NCBI GenBank assembly: GCA_022059125.1
Contig: JAEUWY010000001.1
Location: 806,001 to 870,000 of the forward strand
Source: Corynespora cassiicola
Lineage: Eukaryota; Ascomycota; Dothideomycetes; Pleosporales; Corynesporascaceae
Direction of reading: 5' to 3'
Length of the DNA: 64,000 bases
The notes below the pieces were generated by a model. That model made no database searches. It worked only from the letters and a program-made list of their open reading frames with translations, and was not told the origin of the DNA. Numbering within the stretch: position 1 is the first letter of the stretch; each line of letters starts with the position of its first letter. A program made the position numbers and the translations under genes. Shown here in pieces: positions 11,853 through 22,415 of the stretch.

Positions 11853-11884
11853 ACTCCCAACCTTTGGCACTTCCAACCTTTGGC
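11853..11884. repeat. 16-bp direct duplication in the MFS pseudogene
   Basis: ACTCCCAACCTTTGGC at 11853-11868 is followed directly by ACTTCCAACCTTTGGC at 11869-11884. On the minus strand this repeats the codons for PKVGS in the SELP-x-x-G motif and shifts the reading frame. Confidence 0.85.
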
Positions 11885-12038
11885 AATTCGCTAAGGGATG
11901 CCCAGATTATGGGCCCCACGCCGTATCCGGCCACATGAGGGTGGGTTCTTTCTCTTCGGAGTATTGGAGATATCTCCTATTTGTTGCTAGGCGAACAAGT
12001 TGGCCAAAGGAAGAGTCGCGAATGGGGCTTGAAAGCAT

Positions 12039-13065
12039 TGAATAATGAGTCAAGCCGCCTTTCAAAACCGACGAAGACTATAATGCTGCCGTTTACGATG
12101 AACTGGGTTGGCATTCTATACATTAAATTTTAGGGCGCAGTTTAATTTCGGTGACTGTGTCATACATCATCAATTTCCCCATCCTCTACGCCGAGGAGAG
12201 GGGACCTCGCAAAGTATTGTGGGGTGTTCTTACGCATTCTACAAGAAGACTGGGGTTCTTGACTGAGGGCTCCAATAGAATCACAATGTTGGAACGAGGT
12301 GGAGAGAGATGACATCCTAGCTGTCCTACCGTCAGCGATATTAAATAATCAAGCCGCAGGACGTAAGACCTGCTTGGGTAGTTTACAGGTGAAATACTTC
12401 CTCTCAAAGAGGTTTGATTATATAGTATATGCTTTGTCATCACACCTGGAAAGTCCATTTCGCCTAGAACGTACCCAGAGAGGCTCTTGATACATGACGA
12501 GTCTAAAAAGACAATCAACAGTGTCCAAACACTTACTCATATAATCTAATCCTCATTATTCGTGCTTATAAATTGAGCTATCATGTCTCAGGTTTGATAG
12601 GGTCGGGTAGGACTGCTTGCGGAGTTGCTGACATCAACAAGACGAAGGCGAAGGACGGCGCTTCTTGGTGCGAAGAATTGTATACAATAATCAAGCCTGG
12701 TTGAATGGTGATGACTCCCTAATATCAAATGGGCCGTTGTTTACCGGGGAAGTATGAGGCTTGGAAATAGGGCCTGGGAGGGGGGATTATCAATAGTGCT
12801 TCAAATCTTTGCGTATCCCCGACTAGTATAGATTTCCTTTGGCTGGTTCTTGAGATTCGATATGATTTAGCCTATCACCATGGGATTACAAAATTTGTAT
12901 TAGATGGATGAATCTATATGGCTTACATGCAAGATAATGCGCCGTCTATAAAGAAAAGTATTGAGCCCTGCCACAGCCCGCCTTCCAAGTGGTAGCTCTA
13001 AAGAGGATGTTTTGCTTGCAAGTCTATCCAAACCTCCCCACTTTAGCTCGCCCGAGGGTTCCACT
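12039..13065. other. AT-rich intergenic, no gene seen
   Basis: Between the dead transporter and the 3' end of ALE1. Open frames are short and lack protein-like composition. Nothing recognised. Confidence 0.5.
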
Positions 13066-14962
13066 TCATGTCTTCCTAAACTCCTTGATCTTCTGCTCTA
13101 CTGCTTTACGAACATCAATCGGGCTGACAACACTGCCCCTCCTCTTCCTTGCCTCAATCTCCTTCTTTACCTCGTCAATGATCTGGTCGAAGGTGCCCTC
13201 AGGATCATCGGGTAGACCAAGAGTAGGCTCTTTCTGATGGCCACTTTCGTAGCTTCCCTTTCGTTGCAACTTCTCCCTCTCCCACTCCTCCTTTGCCACT
13301 TTTTCGATCCTGTTGCCGTCAATGTCCTCGGGTGCAGTGGGGGCAGAGCGGGTGGCTTGCTTGGCGATGAGTGTCTTGCGGAAAGGCAGGCTTCGGGAGA
13401 AGAGAGCAAAGCAGACAGCCACGCCGATGAGATTGTAAAAGTAGACGCGTGACCAGACAAGTATGGTGTCGGAGAAAGACAGCAGGATGAAGGGGGCAAC
13501 AGTAAAGGCAAAAGAGACCTGAGTAATGATTATGGTGAAGATGTCGTAATATTTCTTGTTAGGTAAGGGTGTTTTCCCGTCTGGCGCAAGAAAGAAGGGT
13601 CGGATCATGCGGCGAGCATCTAGAAGAGTCTTAGGTTCACGATTTCGAGCAAGAAGGACAGGCTTACTCTTGGCAATAGTTTGCAGGAAAGATGCGAGGA
13701 CAAAAGCAAGATAATATCCGGGGTAAAATCCATGCCAAAATGCACTTGTGACGAAAGTGGCCAGGGTAGCACGGAATCCAGGCTTCTTGCCCTTGGGGGT
13801 GACGCGAAGATACATGTAGTTCCGCAGCCAAGCATTGGTATTGATGTTCCAAGATCCAAGGTACGCCCTAGTGTTCTGCGCGAGCTCAATCTCCAAGGGC
13901 TTGATATTTGTCAGGCGGTCCCATTTAGCACGGCCGGTAACGGGGTCGACACCATTGTATCCAATGCCCGATAGGACACAAGCACCTTCAGCAAGAGTCC
14001 AGACTCCATAGTACTTCATGCGAGTAGTGAGGCCGAGCATGTACAAATTCCATACGCGACGGACGAAACCGTAAGCGATGAAGCCATCGCCAAGAACGAC
14101 GGCAGTGTTGTACCAGCTGGAGAACTTCAGGAACAGGAAGATCCAGACGGTTCCGTAGATGGCCTTGATGGTGGCAGGAGTTCCGCTTCGAGGGATTTTG
14201 CGCTTCTTGCGGGTTGGTGGAGCCTTAGATGGGTCTGTACCAGGGGGCAAGGTAAACATGGTGGTAGTGATGTAGTTGCTGTAGTCGCAGTAGTCAAAAG
14301 CGGGACCAGCCATGAGGGAAGGAAAAAAGAAGACCCATCCGAAATAGTCGACTAGGCTGGGCAAGGTGCGTACGGCATGTTCTCTCTGGAAATCAGTAAG
14401 TTCCGAGTCGGGTAGGCGGCCGTCTTGGACGTTCCAGCAGAAAGCGGTGAGCTTCATGACCATGACCATTTGGGCTCCTGTGATGTCCATGGTCGAAGGA
14501 TCGTCGAGCATCTGACGGTAGATGTGGTTGACCGACATGTGCCCCATGAGGAAGACGAAGCCTATCCAAGGCATATAAGGAGAGTTGATCTTGGCAGAGA
14601 TGGCATAGGCACCGCCAGCACTGATGAGCAAGGTGCGCAGGCCATCCCAGAGGTCAAAAAGGCCGACCAGATAGAACATGGAGATGGTTATTACAAAGGC
14701 GTTCTTCAGCCATGGCTTCTGGTCGGGGATGCGCTTTAGCACACCGGCGAGGGGAAAGGACAGGTAAAAAGTAAAGACGAGCTTGACTGCAGGAAAAATT
14801 TCAGCACCGATCATCGGAAAACTGGCAAGCGAAAAGACATACGCTCATCGGCAGAGGTTCCAAGCGCACTGCCGACATACTCGAAGGCTTCACGGGGCCG
14901 TCAGCAGGAGTGCAACCACGATGATGCACCTGACACTCACGGGCATTGATGTAGGGAAGCAT
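13066..14962 (-). CDS. ALE1: MBOAT lysophospholipid acyltransferase
   Basis: An ER membrane enzyme that moves an acyl chain from acyl-CoA to lysophospholipids in the Lands cycle. The gene has two tiny 5' exons, 14941-14962 and 14843-14887, then 13066-14786. The introns are 53 and 56 bp and the product is 595 residues. The join yields MLPYINAPFEYVGSALG...ELKLVF, the characteristic start of fungal ALE1, and so decides the start. Many hydrophobic helices are visible. The MBOAT signature is SAFWHGFYPGYYLAF, with the catalytic His in WHGFYPGYY and the conserved Asn in the GSWNINTNAWLRNYMY stretch. The C-terminal 100 residues are charged and cytosolic. It is divergent from CWC27 across a 383-bp spacer. 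Family assignment is firm; substrate preference cannot be read. Confidence 0.92.
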
Positions 14963-15345
14963 CTCGTTGGACGGCCGCTAATGCAGAACCGATGACGCAA
15001 CGAAGGGGCTAGAGGTCGAGGAGGGTGGGAGGAGGGCTGCTGAGGTTTATATGGAGGCGGCTCGCATCATGCAGTCATTTGGAGGCGGTGGAAGAGGAGA
15101 AGCTTGCGAGGACGAGGTCTCTGGATGGGTGCCAGGCGTGGGCCGTCAAAATGCCAGTGACGTCGGCCACATGAGGGTCTGAGGTCACGGTGCCATTCCC
15201 GTTTGGGACTAGCTCGTCCCGTCCACCACCAAGCTCCTCCAGCCGCGGTCCACGGCCAGTCCACGAGTCTCGCCGCCAGAAATTCCCAGAACCATCGCGA
15301 CCTCTATCCCTCCCGTCGCCACGCATTGCGTGCGCAGCCGCCGTC
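14963..15345. other. Divergent promoter region, ALE1 / CWC27
   Basis: A 383-bp spacer between the two start codons. It must carry both promoters. Apart from the TATAAA on the ALE1 side, no recognised element. Confidence 0.6.
15046..15051 (-). promoter_or_regulatory. Possible TATA box of ALE1
   Basis: TATAAA on the minus strand, 84 bp upstream of the ALE1 ATG at 14962, within the spacer shared with CWC27. Confidence 0.35.
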
Positions 15346-16854
15346 ATGAGCTCCTCGTACAACCTCGAGCCCAACCCGACCGCCAAGGTCGTCCTGCACA
15401 CCACCACGGGCGACCTCGAGATCGAACTGTTTGCCAAACAGACGCCCATCACGTCGCGCAACTTCCTGCAGCTATGCCTCGACGGCTACTACGACAATAC
15501 CATCTTCCACCGCCTGGTCAAGGGCTTCATCGTCCAGGGCGGCGATCCCACCGGCACGGGCGTGGGCGGCGAGAGCAGCTACGATGGCGAGCCCTTTGCC
15601 GACGAGATTCACAGCCGCCTCAAGTTCAATCGCCGAGGACTGCTGGGCATGGCGAACACGGGCAAGAAGGACGACAATGGCAGCCAGTTCTTCTTCACTC
15701 TGGGGAACACGCCCGAGCTGCAGGGCAAGAACACCATGTTTGGGCGCATAGCAGGCGACACCATCTACAACCTGATGAAGATGGCCGAGGCTGAGATTGC
15801 CGAGGGGAGCGAGGAGCGGCCCATGTATCCCACCAGGATCATGGGCACCGAAATCATCATCAACCCGTTTGAGGACATGGTCAAGAGGGCGCGCGAGGCC
15901 GAGCGCACCCAACCCGAGGCAAGCAAGCCCAAGAAGTCCAAGCGGAAGGCCGGCAAGAATTTGGTCAGTTTTGGCGCCGACGACGACGGAGAAGACGAGG
16001 TCACCCCTCTGCCAAAGAAGGCCAAGTTCAACACCAAGCTTGTCAGCGCAGGAGAAGAGGTGCCGTCCAAGCTCAGCAACACAAGACTGCCCGAGGTCCC
16101 CAAGGAAGAGAAGACGACGATTCCCATTCGAAAGCAGGTTCACAAGTCTCCCTCGCGCTCGCCATCTCCAAAACCTGCACGGAAATCCAGAGCCAAGACA
16201 CCGCCAAAGGAGAAGTCACCGTCACCACCGCCACGAGAGCTGTCTCCAGAGGCCGAGAAGCAAACCAAGCTCGATCGCGTAAATGCCCAGATTGCAGAGC
16301 TCAAGGCATCCATGAAGCGCAATACACATGCGCAGACCGAGGAGGTGGAAAAGAAGAAATCCCTCCTGGACTCATTCGTCCCCACGTCGACCATGCGTGG
16401 CCGGAAGAGGGGCGCTGGCGCCAATACAGCCCAGGAGCAGGCCACACTAGACTTCTTGTCGAAATTCAAGAACAAGCTGGAGAGCGCACCCCCAGAAGCA
16501 GCCAAACCAAATGCCCCCGAGATGGCAGAAGCCCCGACGCAGAGCAGACAGGCGGATACGGAAGATGGCGCAGACGAGGAGGTGCCGTGCGACCTGCACT
16601 TCATCGTTGGTTGCCAGTCGTGCACGGCGTGGGACAAGCAGGAACAAGACGAGTCGGACGACGATACGGGATGGATGTCTCACTCTCTAAGTTTCGCCAA
16701 AGACCGGCTAGGCAAGGATCTGGAATGGAAGCGCAAAAATGAGGAGGAGCTGGTTGTCATCGACCCGCTCGAGAAGGCCAAGGAGCTCAAGGCAGCAAGA
16801 AGGGGGAAGCGCGAATGGGACGACGGCAAGGGGAAGAGGAAAACGAAGACATGA
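15346..16854 (+). CDS. CWC27: Spliceosomal cyclophilin-type peptidyl-prolyl isomerase
   Basis: A single exon of 502 residues. Residues 1-170 form a cyclophilin domain: VVLHTTTGDLEIELFAKQTP, FHRLVKGFIVQGGDPTGTG, DNGSQFFFTLG and KNTMFGRI. In the isomerase motif FHR-x5-FxxQGGD the Phe, Arg and Gln are present. After it comes a long charged, Lys- and Ser/Pro-rich region with a conserved C-terminal block (WMSHSLSFAKDRLGKDLEW, ELVVIDPLEKAKELK) diagnostic of CWC27, a partner of CWC22 in the activated spliceosome. The start at 15346 was preferred to the upstream in-frame extension because MSSSYNLEPNPTAKV is the usual N-terminus and the extension is low complexity. In human CWC27 the cyclophilin site is largely inactive; here the Trp of active cyclophilins is replaced in the ELQGKNTMFG stretch, so weak activity is likely. 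Confidence 0.92.
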   Translation: MSSSYNLEPNPTAKVVLHTTTGDLEIELFAKQTPITSRNFLQLCLDGYYDNTIFHRLVKGFIVQGGDPTGTGVGGESSYDGEPFADEIHSRLKFNRRGLLGMANTGKKDDNGSQFFFTLGNTPELQGKNTMFGRIAGDTIYNLMKMAEAEIAEGSEERPMYPTRIMGTEIIINPFEDMVKRAREAERTQPEASKPKKSKRKAGKNLVSFGADDDGEDEVTPLPKKAKFNTKLVSAGEEVPSKLSNTRLPEVPKEEKTTIPIRKQVHKSPSRSPSPKPARKSRAKTPPKEKSPSPPPRELSPEAEKQTKLDRVNAQIAELKASMKRNTHAQTEEVEKKKSLLDSFVPTSTMRGRKRGAGANTAQEQATLDFLSKFKNKLESAPPEAAKPNAPEMAEAPTQSRQADTEDGADEEVPCDLHFIVGCQSCTAWDKQEQDESDDDTGWMSHSLSFAKDRLGKDLEWKRKNEEELVVIDPLEKAKELKAARRGKREWDDGKGKRKTKT

Positions 16855-17621
16855 TTGGTCTCGGGTGCTGGCAGTCCAAACTCTGTGCACTTGCGCATCC
16901 ATTCAGCATGTAGGCTGGTGGTTGGTAGGAAACAATGCGTGACGGTAAGCATTTGAATTGTCCGAGACGGGCGCCACCATTCCACCTACAGTTCCTACCC
17001 TAGGTCAGATGTCTAGCCCTTTTTTTTTATAACAGCCACTCAATGCTCTGCCGGCTCCTCTACAATTAACTCTGCCGATCCAAAAAGCCTATGTTGCGCG
17101 AGACATTCGAGCTGGGGGTGGACTTTAGTCGGGGCCAGGCGCAGCTGTGGCGCAGCGCAGGCCTGCGAATGAAATGGTGTGGAGTCTGAACTAGGAACCT
17201 AGGTAGTCTATCCATCCATCAGCCATCCATATAGCAGGCTCAACTTCAGCCTGCCCACCTCGACACCGGGGCATACCATCGTCCATTGCTTCACGTGCTA
17301 GTTCGCGCTGCACCTGGCCAAGTCACGGGCCATCGCTACCTACGCAACAACCAGCGCCACCCTGCTTCAGCCTAGTCCTACTCACTCTCGTCGGTACCGC
17401 AATCGGGCAACCCAACATCCAACAAATACCAGCCGGCTGCCGCCTGCTGCTGCGCGGGGTAGAGCTCAGACTACTCAGCCTTGACCGGAACTTGTGCTAT
17501 GTACCGCCCACGCGCACCCTCAACAACGCATTCATGGTTCCCGCCTGCTTGATGGTCGCCATCTCCACAACCACTCCTCTCCACCTGTTTCCTCTGATAA
17601 CTTCCTTCTGCCTGCACCAGC
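16855..17621. other. Intergenic, promoter of the following gene
   Basis: No gene seen. It carries CCTAGGTAG (17198-17206) followed by CCATCCATC-type short repeats to about 17230, a motif that recurs in other spacers of this window. Confidence 0.5.
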
Positions 17622-19413
17622 ATGCCTCTTGATTTTCTCCAAGGCTGCTTCGGTTGGCGGCCCATGGAGGTGCCTGCGGGAAACGAAAGGACAACATGTA
17701 TAGGCCTTTCGATCCTCAAGGCCATACAGTTGATCCCAACGGCTGTCACTGTCTTCAAGGCCAGAGAAATCCAGCTCGTGATTGACCAACTGGACTTGTC
17801 CAATGGGTTGCACAAGCAGGCTGATGTGCGATTGGCCCTACTTCTAGCATGGACTACCGTAAGTCATTTTTTCGCTCTTTTCATCGTGCCCATCGTCAAT
17901 GCTGCACCACCAAAACATTTTTGCATCAGCAGCCTCCTGATCATCAGGCTGATACCAATAGGCCGCTTCATTACTCTGCTGGCTTTTTCCCGGAGTGGTT
18001 CTCGTCTGGAAAAGGCGCGGCTGCTGGCTACTTCTCTGGGGTTTGATCGATTTCGGCATCTTGGTGGCTCTAGGCATTGCCATCTCTATGCAGAGAAACT
18101 TCCTTCCGGCTTCTCTGGATCAGTGTAAAAATGGGAAAGCTACAAAGTGGCAAGTTACCGACAATGACTCCAGCCTCTTCACAAAATATGCCGAGACCGT
18201 CAAAGGCGGTGCATCCGCCGAGAAGGCATGCACATTGGCGGTTAATATCTTCGGCCTTGAGTTTGCCGTCTTGTGCGTCATTTCCCAAGATTTACATTCA
18301 TTCTCGTATGCTAATCAAGGAAAAGTATTTTCCAAATAGTCGTCGCATATTTCGGAGTCTTTTTCGATGTACGCCGATATAGCCTGCTGAATCCAAACCG
18401 CCCTCTCATCTGGTTCTTGTATTCCATCTTCCTACCCTTCTTCTATTTCTGGGAGACCGTTGTTCCTTACATCCGCTTTTCATACCACTACCTCGTCAAA
18501 TTCGGCCAGCGCATGCGTAGATTGCCTAATGTCCGGGTCGAAGGATCAGCTCCATACATCCCAAGACCTGGGTGTATCGAAATCTCAAACTCACGCCTAC
18601 AGGAAGTCTTGCAAATTGAGCACCTGCTTCTTAATATTGTCCATTATTCTCACTACGAGGACATTCTCCACTTGAGCATGACCAGCAGAGCCGTCCACGA
18701 AGCCATATTCCCGAGCCAGGACTTGAAACACCGTGTCCCAAAACTGCTCGATCGAGTCTGCGATTCAAAAACCAGACATCGTTGCGAGTATTGCAACATG
18801 ATCGTCTGCTATGTAAGTTAATCCAAGCCGCTTCATCCTCGCTCTTGATTAATATACACCCAAGGCTTGCAAGCGGATGAACTTCTACACAACTCTCCCT
18901 GGCCGCCGCCACGTCACACAATGCAAACCCTACTGTGGGAAATGCTACTTTGACGGCTTCTCTCGTCACTCGAACGGCCACAGTCGCCACTGCAGTTGCT
19001 GCTCACAGGACAAAAATCTTGAATTCCAGGACATGTGCACTACTTGCGCGGGGAAAAGTATGGACAAGTTGCAGGCCGAGAGGCACAAGCGGTTCCAGCT
19101 ACAGGCGCGCCAAATTGCGTACGGAAAGTCCAAAAAAGCCGGAATGTCTGACTTATTCTTTGGACACCGCCAGTTGGCCAAGGGTGAGACGAAGGATGGG
19201 CAGTGTGCAAAGTGCAAGGAAGACCTCAAGCCGGGGATGAGGTGGTGGATTTGTGGCTCGTGTCAGGGAGAGTGCAAAGATTGGATCCACCCTCCCCACG
19301 TCGGTAAGATTTGGAGACCAGATCTGGATCTAGAAATGGGGTGCAAAGGTCAGAACGAGGATGAGGCCAAGGAAGTCAAAACTTCTTGGTGGTTGAGGCT
19401 GCGTAGTTCGTAG
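17622..19413 (+). CDS. Membrane protein with F-box-like segment and Cys-rich C-terminus
   Basis: Four exons are inferred: 17622-17858, 17962-18272, 18326-18812 and 18865-19413. The introns are 103, 53 and 52 bp, and the product is 527 residues. The N-terminal 210 residues contain several hydrophobic helices (SLLCWLFPGVVLVW, CWLLLWGLIDFGILVALGIAI, AVFIFQIVVAYFGVFF, FLYSIFLPFFYFW). In the middle, EHLLLNIVHYSHYEDILHLSMTSRAVHEAI resembles an F-box helix pair. Then come two Cys-rich clusters: CEYCNMIVCYAC...CKPYCGKCYF...CSCCSQDK...CTTC, and later CAKCKEDLKPGMRWWICGSCQGEC, which look like zinc-binding RING/treble-clef knuckles. Similar TM plus F-box-like plus Cys-rich proteins are common and uncharacterised in Pezizomycotina. 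A ubiquitin-ligase role is only an inference. Confidence 0.75.
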
Positions 19414-19866
19414 GTCGTCAGCGTTTTCCCTCGGATATTCAGTATTGATGATACCAACTAGAATCACTTTTCACTAAATCGCGGCATAAGAATGGGACAG
19501 GCGCTTTTTCAAGTAAGGTGGGAATTTTGGGGAATAGGGAGATGGTAGACATATACCCAGTTCCAGGACCAGGCCGTTCCTCAGATGAAGCTTCAGAAAG
19601 ACCCAAGCTTGGTAATTCCAGTATAATCACCACTCGCCCTAAGACACAATCATGGCCGTCTTTAAATGAAAAGTGGCACTGGATTAGGCAATCCAAATCT
19701 CGATGTCCATACACACGTCTCTGCCCTGTTTCCAAACGCAGCCGCCGGCACGATACCAAACCCTTATTCGGGACGCGAGCGACGTTAGAGTGCTCCAATC
19801 ACCTTCATGTATTCCCCCACCAATCGTGTTTCCTCTGTGATACCACAATGAAATGGCCGGAGATGT
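19414..19866. other. Convergent 3' spacer
   Basis: 453 bp between the 3' ends of two convergent genes. No gene or repeat recognised. Confidence 0.5.
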
Positions 19867-20887
19867 TCAGACGAACTGGTCCTCCGCATCTACATAGCCT
19901 CCACTGCCCTCGGTCTCAACCTCGCTCTTGTCACCAAACTCGATGTCCTTCTCCTTCTCACTAACCATCCAGGCCGCAATGCCCTCAGAGGCCTGCTTGC
20001 TGGCGCGACGCTGGGTGCCGCGACGACCGGCAGATGGAGACAGAGAGAGACTCGCATCTTGACGAACGGACATGAAGTCTTCTGGAACGTTGTTGAGGGA
20101 CATCATGCCAGCGTTGGCAGCGAGGTGGGAACCCGGGCTAACGAATGGCAAGGCGTTATAGGCAGCTGTGGGGTCGATGAAGGCATCATTGACACCCATG
20201 GTGTTGTAGATATTGTTGGCATCGAGAAAGTCATCAGCGTAGTTGGGTTGGGCATCCTGCATGAAAGCATGGAACTCGCTAGCCGAGCGGTGGCCGTCGT
20301 CGAATTTCTTGCTGAAAAGAGTCTCTGTTGATATTTAGACACCGCATTTGCCTGGGAATATTTCTTGAGTTTGAGTGAAACACATACCGTTCTTGACCTT
20401 GACGGGGGACTCGACTTGCTTGTCAAAACTAGCAGGTTGTCCTCGACCATTGGCCAACTTGCAGTTCTTGGGTATGTGGACGGCCGCAGTCTTGGGAGGC
20501 GTCCCATGATCATCGACATCTGACTCGCTCTCGCTCTCAACCTTCTTCTTGCGCTTGGAAGAAGTGGGCGTCGACTTGGCCTTGGTACGAGATCGGGGAG
20601 TAGCAGGCGTTCCGCCGCCGCCACGGCCTTTGATCGAGATAGAAACTGCACCAGTCATATTGGCCATGATACGGAGCTTGGAGATGCGTTCCTTGATGGC
20701 CCGGGCAGTTGGACGAACAGGAGCGTCCGTCGCTACATAAGGTCAATTGGGTTGCACACCAGTTTCAGCGATAGCACTCACGCCAGGTCTTGGACACTTG
20801 GTCTGCATTAACAGATATACCGCTTGTGTCGATGATCCTGAGGAGGAGGATCCTGTCGTTTTCTGCAGTCCATGACATGGTAGGCAT
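19867..20887 (-). CDS. Basic SANT/Myb-like nuclear protein
   Basis: Three exons are inferred: 20782-20887, 20388-20732 and 19867-20324. The introns are 49 and 63 bp, giving 302 residues. The N-terminal 60 residues (MSWTAENDRILLLRII...VSKTWP...PTARAIKERISKLR) form a short helical domain, with a leading Trp and an AIKER helix, like the degenerate Myb/SANT domains of many small fungal nuclear proteins. The middle is Lys- and Ser/Glu-rich (SKRKKKVESESESDVDD), a likely nuclear localisation signal. The C-terminus is acidic and disordered. It starts head-to-head with the gene at 21527, whose product shares the opening W...E.NDR.L..II...S.N pattern. Function is unknown; DNA or chromatin binding is inferred. 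Confidence 0.75.
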
Positions 20888-21526
20888 TTTGATGTTGGTG
20901 AGAGCCCTGGCCGGTTGTGAGCATGGATAGCTTAGCTTTGATGCCAGTTGGAAGCTTACTATTGAAGAGACCGTGTAGTTATGAAATATAGAGATCTCAA
21001 GGTCAGGTGTTGTGGAGTGCTGGGTGGAGGTGGGGCGAAGAAGATAAGGCCAGTGTTGGTAAATAGTTTGGCCGAGAACACTTAGACCAAAACAAGTGAC
21101 AAGCACAGCCACCGATCAAAAATACAGTAAAATCAATCTAGCACATTCTACTAAAGATAATCTCTAGCCTCTCACTTGCTGCAGTACGATGTATGCCCTG
21201 CGCCACTATTGCTCAAAACACATTATACGCCGCCACAGTTAAGAAGTGCTTCACCTCCACTTACTTAATTTTCTCAAACTTTAGACCTAAACTTCCCTTC
21301 TCTTCTAAACCGTTCCTTTCTACCACAACATAGCACAGCACAAAGCCCTCTCCACACAATTTCGGCTTTCTATCCACGAACCTCTTCATCTAAAGAATCT
21401 ACTACCAAGTAAGTCGCTTTGCGCAGACACTGGTGCTGTCAGGCTCTTTCCGCCAGTTTCTTCCCGATATTTTACCCCACTTCCACAACTGCCTAATACC
21501 AAAGCTAATATTCTAAAGCCGCCAAC
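20888..21526. other. Shared promoter of the head-to-head pair
   Basis: 639 bp between two start codons. It is pyrimidine-rich on the plus strand towards the right-hand gene (for example near 21290-21330). No specific element recognised. Confidence 0.5.
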
Positions 21527-22093
21527 ATGCCAATCAACTGGCAGGACAAGGAAACCAACGACCGCTTGTTGGCCGCCATCATCGCCGCCAACGATATGTC
21601 TGTAAGTGCCATACTCCATCGTTACTTCCCCAACCTCATGCTCTAACAAAACCCACAGATCAATTGCAAGGAAGTAGCACGCTACTTTGGGCCTGATGCC
21701 ACCTACAACGCGATCGAGAACTTTCTCCGCAAGCCCAAGAAGCTTGCTCAACAATTGAAGGAAGAGGCTTCCGCTGCCGGTTTCTCAGGCCCTGCCAAGT
21801 CTCCCGCCCGCCCTCGCAAGCCCAGCACCCCCAATACGCCCAAGTCTGCAGCTGGTACTCCATCCAAGGCCAAGTCCACCCTTAGTAAGAAGGGTACCGC
21901 TGGTGGAGGTGGGGTTATGTCGGGTCGTGTCGGCAAAGCAGGCTCCAAGAAGCCGACTACCAAGATCAAGGAGGAAATCAAGGATGAAGGGCATGGTGTA
22001 TTAAATGACGAGGTCAAAAACGAGGTCAACGGTGGATTGGATGAGATACAGACTGACACCTTTCTGGATGGAGAAGTACAGGATGTCATCTGA
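21527..22093 (+). CDS. Small basic protein related to its divergent neighbour
   Basis: Two exons, 21527-21601 and 21659-22093, with a 57-bp intron, giving 169 residues. The N-terminus reads INWQDKETNDRLLAAIIAAND, then SINCKEVARYFGPDATYNAIENFLRK, a short helical domain. Then follow Pro/Ser/Lys repeats (KSPARPRKPSTPNTPKSAAGTPSKAKS), which resemble histone-H1-like or AT-hook-like tails with SP/TP phosphosites, and an acidic end. The first 60 residues align loosely with the product of the gene at 19867-20887, including the ND-R-L core, so the two are probably old paralogues. No known name. Confidence 0.75.
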
Positions 22094-22415
22094 GCTTCGA
22101 TTCTTTGTGCTTCGTTGCTCGTTTCGACGTTAAGCGTACCGGGGTACAACCATGAACTCTTACGTCTCTGACTAAGTGATAGACTGGGAATAAGTGGAGC
22201 AGATATTTCTCGGTCTTAAACTTGGAAAAATCAAACACGGACAGCCCAGATACTCTAGCTACACGGCCAGATCCCACGGCCAAGTCTCATGAATTATTTA
22301 CATTCAAAAGCCATCTCTTCCCTGTCCATCTAGTGATAAGAACGTTCTCAAAGTCGCTTTGTATAACCCGCATGTAGGAGGTGTCCTTCATCCAAGCCAT
22401 TTTCCCATGTTCGAC
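22094..22415. other. Convergent 3' spacer
   Basis: 322 bp between convergent genes. Nothing recognised. Confidence 0.5.

Larger units (their letters stand above)
10527..12038 (-). pseudogene. Decayed MFS multidrug transporter (DHA1 family)
   Basis: Pieces of a 12-helix drug:H+ antiporter lie in order on the minus strand. They are SSFGQLVRLATNRRYLQYSEE (from an ATG at 12038), VAGYGVGPIIWASLSELP, TPTALASNFGMFLAFHFL, LGPILGPLIGGFTAQSMGW, ETSPTNILSRHARRLR, MTLIRPITLDFTELIVLA, FFVPICMFWFGW and YPEYAASVFAGNDLMRSFFGSG. Family knowledge places these in the same order in TPO1/FLU1-like transporters. Breaks include stops where Trp is expected (SMGW then TGA; YI then TAG before FE), a stop after IVLAINLYVALV, and loss of the segment between EEKEP and VAGYG. 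There is also a 16-bp duplication and an extra T after GSG, beyond which the true C-terminus (FPLFANAMYERVGIAW) continues in another frame. A GAA/GGA repeat expands a Phe-rich helix. It cannot make a transporter. Confidence 0.85.
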
